A stretch of 64,000 nt of DNA from Candidatus Acidulodesulfobacterium acidiphilum (GTDB taxonomy: Bacteria; SZUA-79; Acidulodesulfobacterales; Acidulodesulfobacteraceae): NCBI GenBank assembly GCA_008534395.1, contig SHMQ01000001.1:62001-126000 (forward strand), written 5' to 3'. A program made the position numbers and the translations under genes. Below are positions 55,147 to 62,899 of this stretch, in pieces. The notes under the pieces were generated by a model. That model was not told the origin of the DNA, searched no databases, and saw nothing but the letters and a program-made list of their open reading frames with translations. Within the stretch, counting starts at the first letter, position 1, and each line of letters starts with the position of its first letter.

Positions 55147-56163
55147 ATGGATGTTTATAATAATAAAAAACCTGATAAAGAATTTTACGTGCAATGGCAT
55201 TTTATAGATTCATGCAATTTAAGATGCAAACATTGCTATCAAAACGGTTACAGCAATAAAAACATCGATTTCGATATTCTGAACGCTATATTTAAAAAAT
55301 TAGACGCAGCAATGGCTAAATGGAATATGAAATGTTATGTTTCTCTGACCGGCGGCGAACCTTTTTTAAAACCTGAAGGACTTTTCTATTTAATGGATTT
55401 AATTGAAAATTCGGATAATTTTAAAAACATCGCAGTTCTGACAAACGGAACTTTAATGACTGATAAGTTAATCGAAAAACTGAAAACTTATAAAAAATTA
55501 TCAGAAATTCAGGTGTCGCTTGACGGTCACGATGAAAAAACACATGATGCAATAAGGGGGGAGGGAACTTTTTTAAAAACGGTAAGCGCGGTTACAATGT
55601 TAAAAAATTCGGGAATAAAAACGGTTTTGATGTTTACGCTTCATAAAAAAAATACCGCATCGGCTTCTAAAATGCCGGAACTTGCAGCTTCGCTTAATAT
55701 AGACGCTTTAACGGTAGAAAGAATGACTACTATGAACGATAAGGAAAAAGACGAATTTTTCATCGAAGCGGAAGAGTTAAAAAAAATATATACCGACGTT
55801 TACGAAAAATCGAAAATCGAATTCAAAAATTCCAATACCAAACTTTCGACGTCGCGTCCGTTATGGAACCTGATAGACGAAAATACCGGCGGATATTGTC
55901 CTATAGGTTTATCGTCCTTATGTATATTGCATGACGGCACGATGCTCCCATGCAGAAGGCTTTATCTTCCGCTCGGAAATATCTTAACGGACGGACTATT
56001 TAAAGTATGGTATAATTCAGATATCTTATGGAATTTAAGAAAAAGGAACGGTGAAAACGAATGCAATAATTGCGCTAAGTCCGATAGATGCGGCGGATGC
56101 AAAGCAATAAGCTATTATTATAATCACGATTTCAATTCAAAAGACCCTCAGTGCTGGATATAA
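55147..56163 (+). CDS. Radical SAM/SPASM peptide maturase
   Basis: 338 residues. The radical SAM cluster is CNLRCKHCY (Cys23, 27, 30). SAM-binding segments are SLTGGEPFL and VSLDGHDEKTHDAIRG. A C-terminal SPASM region holds further Cys: YCPIGLSSLC, PCRR, ECNNCAKSDRCGGC and QCWI, enough for two auxiliary 4Fe-4S clusters. It modifies ribosomal peptides, here probably the three 39-residue precursors around it. It resembles what I recall of 'selenobiotic' maturases; a profile search would decide. A PqqD-like gene follows. Confidence 0.9.
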   Translation: MDVYNNKKPDKEFYVQWHFIDSCNLRCKHCYQNGYSNKNIDFDILNAIFKKLDAAMAKWNMKCYVSLTGGEPFLKPEGLFYLMDLIENSDNFKNIAVLTNGTLMTDKLIEKLKTYKKLSEIQVSLDGHDEKTHDAIRGEGTFLKTVSAVTMLKNSGIKTVLMFTLHKKNTASASKMPELAASLNIDALTVERMTTMNDKEKDEFFIEAEELKKIYTDVYEKSKIEFKNSNTKLSTSRPLWNLIDENTGGYCPIGLSSLCILHDGTMLPCRRLYLPLGNILTDGLFKVWYNSDILWNLRKRNGENECNNCAKSDRCGGCKAISYYYNHDFNSKDPQCWI

Positions 56164-56189
56164 AAATAATTCTCAAAAGGAATGACGAA

Positions 56190-56450
56190 ATGCTAAAACT
56201 TGCGGATACGGTGTCGATAAAACAAGACGAAACGTACTATATTTTTTTTGATAACGAAACCGGCGATATTTATAAACTTAACGAAATATCCTATAAAATT
56301 TTATCTTTATGCGACGGAAGTACGACTAACGAAGATATATTGTCAACTATAATGCAGGAATTTAACGTAACCTACCAGGAAGCAAAAAAAGACTTTGATA
56401 AATTAATTCAAACGCTTTTAAGCAAAAAATATATTTATAACAACGAATAA
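56190..56450 (+). CDS. PqqD-like peptide chaperone (RiPP recognition element)
   Basis: About 86 residues from the ATG at 56190, with AAGGA in front. The PqqD fold is recognisable: ETYYIFFDNETGDIYKLNEISYKILSLCDGSTTNEDIL, then FNVTYQEAKKDFDKLIQTLLSKKYI. Such proteins hold the leader of a precursor peptide for the radical SAM enzyme. A longer reading from a GTG at 56151 overlaps the maturase end and is less likely. It is 18 bases upstream of precursor 3, so the maturase, carrier and precursor 3 form one operon. Confidence 0.85.
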   Translation: MLKLADTVSIKQDETYYIFFDNETGDIYKLNEISYKILSLCDGSTTNEDILSTIMQEFNVTYQEAKKDFDKLIQTLLSKKYIYNNE

Positions 56451-56468
56451 CAAAAGGAGGTGACTTTT

Positions 56469-56588
56469 ATGAAAAAGGTGTATGATGCGCCGATGTTCGC
56501 AGAAATTCCGGCAGAAGAATTTTATTCATTAATTAACAAAGATTACGGCTTAAAGGATTCTTGCTATTCCTGAAAGGAGTGCAAATAA
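56469..56588 (+). CDS. RiPP precursor 3, putative selenopeptide (in-frame TGA)
   Basis: 39 codons, MKKVYDAPMFAEIPAEEFYS at the start. Codon 35 is TGA (56571-56573), where copies 1 and 2 have Cys; the frame then continues K-E-C-K to TAA. If TGA is read as selenocysteine the tail is CYSUKECK. AGGAGGTG lies 6 bases before the ATG. A 7-bp hairpin with a GTT loop starts 13 bases after TGA, fitting a bacterial SECIS. If TGA were a plain stop, the product would end at residue 34 and keep only Cys32. Sec genes are not in the window. Confidence 0.75.
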
Positions 56589-56603
56589 GCGCAGTTTGCG
56601 CTT
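56587..56603 (+). promoter_or_regulatory. Candidate SECIS element of precursor 3
   Basis: AAGCGCAGTTTGCGCTT: a 7-bp stem with a GTT loop, overlapping the TAA. The loop begins 20 bases after the TGA and its first base is G. Both match the bacterial SECIS description as I recall it (loop 16-37 bases from UGA, G in the first two loop positions). Confidence 0.65.
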
Positions 56604-56610
56604 AATTAAA

Positions 56611-56657
56611 AATTCTCCGACCGTTCGGCATTATTTTAAAAAAACGGTCGGAGAATT
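56611..56657 (+). terminator. Terminator after precursor 3
   Basis: 15-bp perfect stem AATTCTCCGACCGTT (56611-56625) with its complement at 56643-56657, followed by ATTTT. Confidence 0.85.
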
Positions 56658-56857
56658 ATTTTGAAATCTATATTGTATATTTGTAAACCTATTGTAACCG
56701 TCCTTTTCTTATTTTTTAAATTTTTTACGTTCTATAATAATTTCATAATAAATTTAATTTGACTTTTTTATATTACCGATATATAATACAGACTGGTTGG
56801 TATGTTTGTATTACCTGCTTAAAACAAAACTTATTATAATTTAAAGGAGGATTTATT

Positions 56858-57208
56858 ATGTCGAAAGCAAAAGCTTTAGTAATGATCTTATCGGGCGGCA
56901 ACGATTCAGCAAAAGTGAAAGTAGGGCTTAATTTTGCATGGAGAACAAAAAACGGCGGAGCGTTTGAAGACGTGAAACTCGTATTTTTCGGTCCGGTAGA
57001 AGAATTTATCGCAAAAACGGATGACAAAGAAATACTTGAAGCGTATGAACAGGTTCTCGCCAATAATATCGTGCCTCATGCATGCGTTGCAATAGCCGAA
57101 GGATACGGCATCGCTCCTATTTTGACAAGCAAGAAAATGGAACTAGTTCACGCAGGACAGGCAATAGCCGGATTTATGGCCGACGGATACCAGCCGATAA
57201 CTTTTTAG
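56858..57208 (+). CDS. DsrE family protein
   Basis: 116 residues, cytoplasmic. It starts MSKAKALVMILSGGNDSAKVKVGLNFAW, with LVFFGPVEEFI and the Cys-containing VPHACVAIAEGYG, where sulfur-carrier DsrE proteins hold their active Cys. It may carry sulfane sulfur. GGAGG precedes the ATG. It stands alone, after the RiPP terminator and before a TetR gene on the same strand. Confidence 0.82.
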   Translation: MSKAKALVMILSGGNDSAKVKVGLNFAWRTKNGGAFEDVKLVFFGPVEEFIAKTDDKEILEAYEQVLANNIVPHACVAIAEGYGIAPILTSKKMELVHAGQAIAGFMADGYQPITF

Positions 57209-57337
57209 TTTATTTTTACGTCTAATCCGCATATAATTATAAAATTATAACAAACTTAGTATAAAGTTATTTTTAAGTTTATAATTGGAAATCTTAACTA
57301 AAATTAAAGCGGATTAGACATTTTTAGGAAATTAAAA

Positions 57338-57910
57338 TTGCTTAAAAGAGAAGAAATAATAGATGCCGCATACAACCTTCTTTTAGAAAAAGGGTATGAA
57401 GGCACGGGCATTCAAGATATACTCGATAAAATTAATGCAACCAAGGGATGCATTTATTATTACTTTATATCAAAACGGGATATTGCCGCCGCGGTAATAG
57501 AAGAAGTCATTAAACCCGCATATGCGGACAATTGGGGCGGTATTAGCAATACGGAAAATCCGATTTCCGCCATAATTAAAGTTATCGACGACATTTATAA
57601 TAAAAATGCTAAAAATTTAGCTAAAAACGGATGCCCCGTCGGCAATTTAATGCTTGAACTGTCCGCAAAAGACGATATTTTAGCCAAACATATAAACGAA
57701 GTTATAGATTTATGGCGGAGTTATATAGAAAAAGCTTTAGAAAACGCCGTATCAAAAAAAATAATAGATAAAAATACCGACGTTAAAAGTCTTGCAAGTT
57801 TCATAATAGCATCGTTTGAAGGATGCATTATGCTTTCCAAATCTTCACATAGCCAACAATTGCTTAAAGACTGTTTTCTTAATCTTAAAAGTTATTTGCT
57901 GAATTTATAA
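57338..57910 (+). CDS. TetR family transcriptional regulator
   Basis: 190 residues with a TTG start at 57338. The N-terminal helix-turn-helix is AAYNLLLEKGYEGTGIQDILDKINATKGCIYYYF. The C-terminal ligand domain has Cys in AKNGCPVGNLMLEL, a segment typical of the TetR_C group near NemR/AcuR. It may control the upstream dsrE or the convergent gene cluster (inference). Confidence 0.85.
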   Translation: MLKREEIIDAAYNLLLEKGYEGTGIQDILDKINATKGCIYYYFISKRDIAAAVIEEVIKPAYADNWGGISNTENPISAIIKVIDDIYNKNAKNLAKNGCPVGNLMLELSAKDDILAKHINEVIDLWRSYIEKALENAVSKKIIDKNTDVKSLASFIIASFEGCIMLSKSSHSQQLLKDCFLNLKSYLLNL

Positions 57911-57930
57911 TTTACTTTATTTAATCAACT

Positions 57931-58149
57931 TTATTTAATCTCATATTTGCCAGGCTTATAACCGGCATCTTCTATAGCCGATTTTATAGAATCAACCGAT
58001 ACGTCGTCGTTTGCCTCTATATAAGATTTATTTTCTTTCAACGATGTATTAACGTCAACTACGCCTTTTACGTTTTTTACAAACTTAGTAACTCTTGCTA
58101 CGCAGTGTTCGCAGGTCATACCGCCGACTTCTATGTTTATTTTTTTCAT
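57931..58149 (-). CDS. Heavy-metal-associated domain protein (CopZ-like)
   Basis: 72 residues. The HMA motif GGMTCEHC is complete, followed by FVKNVKGVVDVNTSL. It is a small cytoplasmic metallochaperone, probably for Cu+, but Hg2+ is also possible given the mer-like genes elsewhere. It is last of a minus-strand group with DsrE, thioredoxin and lipoyl proteins; gaps of about 40 bases between genes suggest one operon. Confidence 0.85.
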   Translation of the reverse strand: MKKINIEVGGMTCEHCVARVTKFVKNVKGVVDVNTSLKENKSYIEANDDVSVDSIKSAIEDAGYKPGKYEIK

Positions 58150-58195
58150 TTTTAATCACCGTTTTAAATTATAATATTTTATGTTTATAAAGTCT

Positions 58196-58567
58196 TTAAA
58201 TAACGATTATTTGCCAACCGTCGTTTATAAGTTTTCCTACGTCGGGATGCCCCTCGAACTCCGATAAAAACTGAATATTTTTTGCGGACAAGCTTTCTTT
58301 GACTTCCTTCCTTGTGGAACAAAAGCCGCATGCTTTATATATAATACCCATTTCTGTGATTTCTTTAAAAAGTTTATTCAGAAAATCGAATTTAGAGGTT
58401 TCGTTTGAAATAATATCGAGCCACTTTGTGCCGTTGCCGTCAAAGATTAGCGTTATTTCATTTCCTGATAACTTTATCTCTTTGGAATAAATCATAGCAT
58501 GCCTTATTTTTGCGACCGACTCTTCTTGCGACGGTCCTTCTAAAACTATAATAGCTATTTTCGCCAT
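58196..58567 (-). CDS. DsrE/DsrF-like protein with a CxxC motif
   Basis: 123 residues. The fold pattern MAKIAIIVLEGPSQEESVAKIRHAM...ITLIFDGNGTKWL, followed by YKACGFCSTRKEV, places it in the DsrE superfamily. The CGFC pair sits where sulfur-carrying Cys are found. It lies between the HMA and thioredoxin genes on the same strand. Confidence 0.72.
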   Translation of the reverse strand: MAKIAIIVLEGPSQEESVAKIRHAMIYSKEIKLSGNEITLIFDGNGTKWLDIISNETSKFDFLNKLFKEITEMGIIYKACGFCSTRKEVKESLSAKNIQFLSEFEGHPDVGKLINDGWQIIVI

Positions 58568-58623
58568 TCTAAAACTCCCAAGATTTTAAATAAATAATTA
58601 TATCAAATTAATCTATACGGCAA

Positions 58624-58887
58624 TTATGACAAATCAATCAATTCCGATGCCTCTTCCTTAGTAGGTATGCCGACGAATGCAAGTTTCCCGTCAATTAACG
58701 TTGTAGGAACGCTTCTAACATATAATTCTATAGAAAGCCTCCTCCCCTCAGGTTCAGAAACGTCTAACGACCTGTAATTAAAATCTTTTCTTTCCTCTGC
58801 CAATCTTTTCCAAGCGTTATCTGCGGGAACACATTCCTCGCACCATTTTGAAACGAGCAGTATGACGTCGTGTTTTTTATTCTCCAT
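58624..58887 (-). CDS. Thioredoxin-like protein
   Basis: 87 residues. The active site SKWCEECVPADNAW is WCxxC type. The cis-Pro is in RSVPTTLIDGK. It is shorter than thioredoxin (about 108) and more like a minimal glutaredoxin-type fold. Probably reduces the DsrE or lipoyl partners encoded next to it (inference). It starts 25 bases downstream of the lipoyl protein stop. Confidence 0.8.
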   Translation of the reverse strand: MENKKHDVILLVSKWCEECVPADNAWKRLAEERKDFNYRSLDVSEPEGRRLSIELYVRSVPTTLIDGKLAFVGIPTKEEASELIDLS

Positions 58888-58912
58888 AAAAAAATTTATA
58901 AAGTTAATCTTA

Positions 58913-59362
58913 TTACTGGCTTGAACATCTCATGCACTGAATCTGATCTTTTATTATTTTTTCCTTGTATTTTTCCACGGCTTCTTTTCCTGTCAGTAAA
59001 GTTTTTAATTCGTTTATGTCCGAAGCTTTTACTTTGCTTACCCATGCATCGGTATATGGAGATAAATTTAATAAAAGAGGGTCTTTCAGGAGCGCTTCGT
59101 TTACTTCGATGATTTCGCCCGATACCGGAGATGGAATAGGTCCTACCCATTTTCCGCTTTCTATCGTAGCGGTATTACCTCTTTTTTGAACTATACTGCC
59201 GACTTTTTTGAAAGTAACATGTAGTATCTTGCCCGCCTGCGTTTGCGCAACGTCCGTCATTCCAAGCATAACGATATTATCTCCTAAAGGTTTTGCCCAA
59301 GTATCTTTTTCGACGTCGTAATATAAATCTTCAGGAAGTTCGCAACCCTGTACTTCAGCCAT
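58913..59362 (-). CDS. GcvH-like lipoyl carrier protein
   Basis: 149 residues of the glycine-cleavage H fold: YYDVEKDTWAKPLGDNIVMLGMTDVAQ, then IESGKWVGPIPSPVSGEIIEVN with the lipoyl Lys near residue 71, and YTDAWVSKVKASD. A C-terminal extension ends in CMRC. No P- or T-protein genes are near. Together with DsrE and thioredoxin genes it resembles the lipoate-binding proteins of sulfur-oxidising (sHdr-type) systems rather than glycine cleavage. First gene of the minus-strand group. Confidence 0.82.
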   Translation of the reverse strand: MAEVQGCELPEDLYYDVEKDTWAKPLGDNIVMLGMTDVAQTQAGKILHVTFKKVGSIVQKRGNTATIESGKWVGPIPSPVSGEIIEVNEALLKDPLLLNLSPYTDAWVSKVKASDINELKTLLTGKEAVEKYKEKIIKDQIQCMRCSSQ

Positions 59363-59599
59363 GTTTTAATTCCTCAAATTAAATTTAATAAATAAATTAT
59401 TTATAATTATATCACAATTTATACGGATAAAGGTAATAAAATTTTATTTTAATTTTTTATTGATAGAATATAATCTTTGATGTATCATTAATTATATAAA
59501 CTAATTATATTGTAGTCGTATGCACAAATAAATTAGCAAAAGATAAACTTTTTTATCAACAACCGACACCTAAAAAAAATTCTATAGGAGGATATTATA

Positions 59600-60115
59600 A
59601 TGGAAACCTCTTCAATTGATCCCATTGTCGCCTTAAAGAGCGATCATGAAATCGTAAGAAGCGTATTGAATAATCTTGAAGAATATTTAAAAAAAATAGG
59701 CAAAGTATCATCCGAAGGTCTAAGAAATAACTTAATAAATCAGCTTAACGAAATAACCGCTTTTATAGACAAAGACTTAGAAGTTCATTTTAAAAAAGAA
59801 GAGGACGGTCTGTTTCCCGTTCTCGGAAAATATATCGGAATTGAAACAGGTCCAATTCACGTAATGCTGTTAGAACATAAACAAAGCAGGGAAATTTCCT
59901 CGGAATTTAAATCTAAAATTAAGGATTATCAAAATACAAAAGAGTTTAATTCGCTTTTAAACGACGGATTTGCTTTTTTTAAACTTTTATCCGAGCATAT
60001 AGATAAAGAAGAGCAGATATTGTTTAACATGGCGGACATGCAATTATCCAAAGAAGAAAAATATGAAATAATGCAAAAATTTCTTAATATTTCATCAGTT
60101 TCACGTGAAACATAA
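59600..60115 (+). CDS. Hemerythrin-like protein
   Basis: 171 residues, four-helix HHE-domain protein. Iron ligands are probably His in LKSDHEIVRSVL, HFKKEEDGLFP, HVMLLEHKQSRE and LLSEHIDKEEQILF. It may sense or bind O2 or NO. GGAGG precedes the ATG. A parS-like site overlaps its last codons (V-S-R-E-T-stop). It is 58 bases upstream of rsmG. Confidence 0.87.
   Translation: METSSIDPIVALKSDHEIVRSVLNNLEEYLKKIGKVSSEGLRNNLINQLNEITAFIDKDLEVHFKKEEDGLFPVLGKYIGIETGPIHVMLLEHKQSREISSEFKSKIKDYQNTKEFNSLLNDGFAFFKLLSEHIDKEEQILFNMADMQLSKEEKYEIMQKFLNISSVSRET
60097..60112. promoter_or_regulatory. parS-like site at the end of the hemerythrin gene
   Basis: AGTTTCACGTGAAACA, one mismatch to the consensus in the first base. 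It encodes the last residues of the hemerythrin-like protein, next to rsmG. Confidence 0.85.
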
Positions 60116-60173
60116 ACATGATTGCAGTATTTGATATTATGTATAATATAATGGCGTTTAAATTATTTAAATT

Positions 60174-60887
60174 ATGAGCTATGCTTCTTCAAAGGATATA
60201 TTTACCGATAGAGTTTACGATTATTTATTAACTTACGGTATTTTACCTTCAGGCAATAAATACAATATCGAAAATTTAAAAGAAAAAATCGATAAAATTT
60301 ATTTATACTACGAAGAGCTTTTGGAATGGAATAAAAAAATAAATTTAACAACCGTAACCGATATAGAAGGTTTTATTAAAAAGCATGTTATAGACAGTTC
60401 ATATTTATTAAAAATTTTAAATACAAATGGTTACATTTTAGATATAGGTTCGGGAGCAGGTTTTCCAGGAATTATTATTAATTTATTAATGCCTGATTTG
60501 AAAATTATTTCCATAGAATCTGTATTAAAAAAGTGCAATTTTCAAAAAAACGCGGCAAGAAAATTGGGTCTTAACAATTTTAAATGTTTAAATGTTAATA
60601 TTTTTAATTATAAAGATTATGAAGGAGTATCGGCTATAATAACGCGTGCCGCTTTTAACGCAGGAGAAATTAGCCGCTTAATAGAAAATATAGACTTAAA
60701 AAACGATACCTATATATATTTATTTCTGTCAAAAACTGAAGAAATTAAAAATATAGAATCCTTTAGATATAAATCGAAAAGAGCTATCTTAGACAAAACC
60801 CTTTATTATAAAACGGATTATATCGACGGCAAAAAAGATAATTTCAGGCTGATAGCAAAATTTAAAATAATAAATAAATCTAAATAA
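60174..60887 (+). CDS. rsmG: 16S rRNA (guanine-N7) methyltransferase RsmG
   Basis: 237 residues. The SAM motif is ILDIGSGAGFPGI at about 100. WNKKINLTTVTD and the VKRAAFN-like ITRAAFNAGEI block are family marks. In many bacteria rsmG sits beside parAB near the origin; here parAB is 36 kb away, but a parS-like site is directly upstream. Confidence 0.93.
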   Translation: MSYASSKDIFTDRVYDYLLTYGILPSGNKYNIENLKEKIDKIYLYYEELLEWNKKINLTTVTDIEGFIKKHVIDSSYLLKILNTNGYILDIGSGAGFPGIIINLLMPDLKIISIESVLKKCNFQKNAARKLGLNNFKCLNVNIFNYKDYEGVSAIITRAAFNAGEISRLIENIDLKNDTYIYLFLSKTEEIKNIESFRYKSKRAILDKTLYYKTDYIDGKKDNFRLIAKFKIINKSK

Positions 60888-60889
60888 AA

Positions 60890-61285
60890 ATGACTATAGG
60901 ACAGTTGGCAAAAGAGGCGGGCTTAAACGTTCAGACAGTAAGATATTACGAGCGGATAGGATTAATAGAAAAACCGGCTACTAACGAAGCAGGTTACAGG
61001 ATATATCCGGAAAAATCGGTAGAAGTTTTACGTTTTATAAAACATGCGAAAGAAATAGGATTTTCGCTAAAACAGATATCTGAAATTTTTTCGATAGACA
61101 ATGACAAAAACAATACCTGCGCCAGAGTCAAGAAACTGGCTCAGGAAAAAGTAGCTGAAATCGATAAAAGAATTTATTCGTTAAACCTCATACGAAAAGA
61201 GCTTTTAAATCTTATATCCCAATGCGAAGCAAAAAAAACGGATAACGACGATTGTCCAATGCTAAACATTTTAAAATTTCAATGA
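60890..61285 (+). CDS. MerR family regulator, mercury-type Cys triad
   Basis: 131 residues. It starts MTIGQLAKEAGLNVQTVRYYERIGLIEKP, the MerR DNA-binding domain. Three Cys follow in the mercury MerR pattern: NTCARVKKLAQEKV, LISQC, and CPML at the end; the gap between the last two is nine residues against eight in Tn501 MerR. It probably senses Hg2+ or a related ion and may act on the long-spacer promoter at 45671. Its start is 3 bases after the rsmG stop. Confidence 0.83.
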   Translation: MTIGQLAKEAGLNVQTVRYYERIGLIEKPATNEAGYRIYPEKSVEVLRFIKHAKEIGFSLKQISEIFSIDNDKNNTCARVKKLAQEKVAEIDKRIYSLNLIRKELLNLISQCEAKKTDNDDCPMLNILKFQ

Positions 61286-61362
61286 TAAATAGACAATTAA
61301 TTAAGCATAAATAATTTCGGCATGATTTTAAAAATTACTATAATTAATTTTGGAGGCAACAA

Positions 61363-61827
61363 ATGTATTTAAATATTTTATTATATGTTTATTCTTTATG
61401 TTTATCGATTTTTTTCGGTTCAAGTATATTTATAGGCTATATAGCCGCGCCGTATATCTTTAAAACGCTAAAATCGAGACACGAAGCCGGCAATATGGTA
61501 GGCGCCCTTCTCGGCAAATTTTCCATACTCGGATATATTACTCAGGCTGTAATGATAGTTACCGGCTATATATTATACGCAAAAAATGATGCCTCATTAA
61601 GCATCTTCGTTCTTCCTTTAATAATACTTATTATACTTCTGTTTTCCGAAAACTTCGTTTCCAAAAAATTAAATATTTTGAAACAACAAATGGGCTCAAT
61701 AGACGAAACGCCGCAAGACGACCCGAAAAGAAAAGGATTTAACAGTCTGCATAAGTGGTCGGTAAAACTGTTTTTACTTAACGAACTGCTTTGCCTTCTG
61801 TTATTTTACTTAATATTAATTAAATAA
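61363..61827 (+). CDS. DUF4149-like membrane protein
   Basis: 154 residues with four hydrophobic segments. SSIFIGYIAAPYIFKTLKSRHEAGNMVGALLGKF matches the DUF4149/TMEM205-type family of unknown function. GGAGG precedes the ATG. Same strand as the MerR gene, 78 bases apart. Confidence 0.78.
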   Translation: MYLNILLYVYSLCLSIFFGSSIFIGYIAAPYIFKTLKSRHEAGNMVGALLGKFSILGYITQAVMIVTGYILYAKNDASLSIFVLPLIILIILLFSENFVSKKLNILKQQMGSIDETPQDDPKRKGFNSLHKWSVKLFLLNELLCLLLFYLILIK

Positions 61828-61903
61828 TTTCATAGTTTAGTTGACAAATTCAAGCAATAATTATTTTGCGCTATAAATTGAATACTCGCAGAAGAATATA
61901 AAT

Positions 61904-62803
61904 ATGTATTATTCTTTAAATCTGATTTTTATATATTTCACGCTTTTCATAACCGCTCTTTTAGTCGGTGTCGTCGGAAACACTATAGGCATCGGGGGCG
62001 GGATATTATTAGTTCCGTTTTTTATATTCTATATGCATTTATCGCCGTTAGAATCAAGCGGCTTGTCTCTTTTTACGATAATGATAAGCACTGCCGGAGG
62101 CTCATACGTTTTTTACAAAGACGGGGCTTTAGACAAGCATCTTTTTATAATGGTTTTAATTCCTGCGTTAATGGGCATTATAGCAGGTTCAATTTTAAGC
62201 AATTACATTCCGACAAACCAATTTAAATGGATTTTTTCGATAATAGTAATAGGCATAGGAATATTTTCTCTGATTGCGACAAAAAAACAGGCGGCAATTA
62301 AAACTAATTATTCCGATAAACAAGCTGAAGATACGTTAAATAATAGTAAAATAAAAAGTAAAAGTTATTTTAGCGGGCATATTAGAAAAAAACATAAAGA
62401 AACGAATGGAACAACATATGATTATGAAATAAAAAGCCCTCTTGCAATAAATGTTTTTTCCTTAATCGCCGGATTAGTTTCTGGATTTATAGGAATCGGC
62501 ATAGGGGGAATAACGGGAACTTTTTTGACTGCCGTTGAGCAGATACCGCCAAGAATTGCATTTTCAACTATAATATCGATTATGGCGATAATTTCTTTAA
62601 TCGGAGGACTAATTCATTTTTACTACATTAAAAACCCTTTTAACCTTGCGGTTTATATTATACCATTAGGAATAGGTGCATTAATCGGCTCTAAAGCCGG
62701 AGCTTATATTTCAAAAAATTCCGCAGCTAAAACATTGAGAATTTATCAAGGTACGTTTATAATTATACTCGGCATTTTAATGTTTGCGGTTTCGGTTATT
62801 TAA
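61904..62803 (+). CDS. TauE/SafE (TSUP) family transporter
   Basis: 299 residues, about eight membrane segments with a charged cytoplasmic loop at about 125-175. Repeats GVVGNTIGIGGGILLVPFF and GFIGIGIGGITGTFLTAVEQIPP are family signatures. A second TSUP protein is at 42292. The substrate may be a sulfur oxyanion (inference). Confidence 0.85.
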   Translation: MYYSLNLIFIYFTLFITALLVGVVGNTIGIGGGILLVPFFIFYMHLSPLESSGLSLFTIMISTAGGSYVFYKDGALDKHLFIMVLIPALMGIIAGSILSNYIPTNQFKWIFSIIVIGIGIFSLIATKKQAAIKTNYSDKQAEDTLNNSKIKSKSYFSGHIRKKHKETNGTTYDYEIKSPLAINVFSLIAGLVSGFIGIGIGGITGTFLTAVEQIPPRIAFSTIISIMAIISLIGGLIHFYYIKNPFNLAVYIIPLGIGALIGSKAGAYISKNSAAKTLRIYQGTFIIILGILMFAVSVI

Positions 62804-62899
62804 TGAAATTGTTTAAATTATTATAATAAATAAATCTTGCATAATATACGTATTATCATTTAATAGTATATATTTATTAAATATTAAGAGGATAATGTA

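Noticed and set aside
56574-56585. AAAGGAG just after the TGA of precursor 3 as a ribosome site for another gene
   Set aside because: No start codon with an open frame follows at a suitable distance, and the bases encode the conserved tail.
58896-59189. Overlapping open frames on both strands across the lipoyl-protein gene
   Set aside because: They lie within a gene with clear GcvH motifs and lack ribosome sites; they are shadows.
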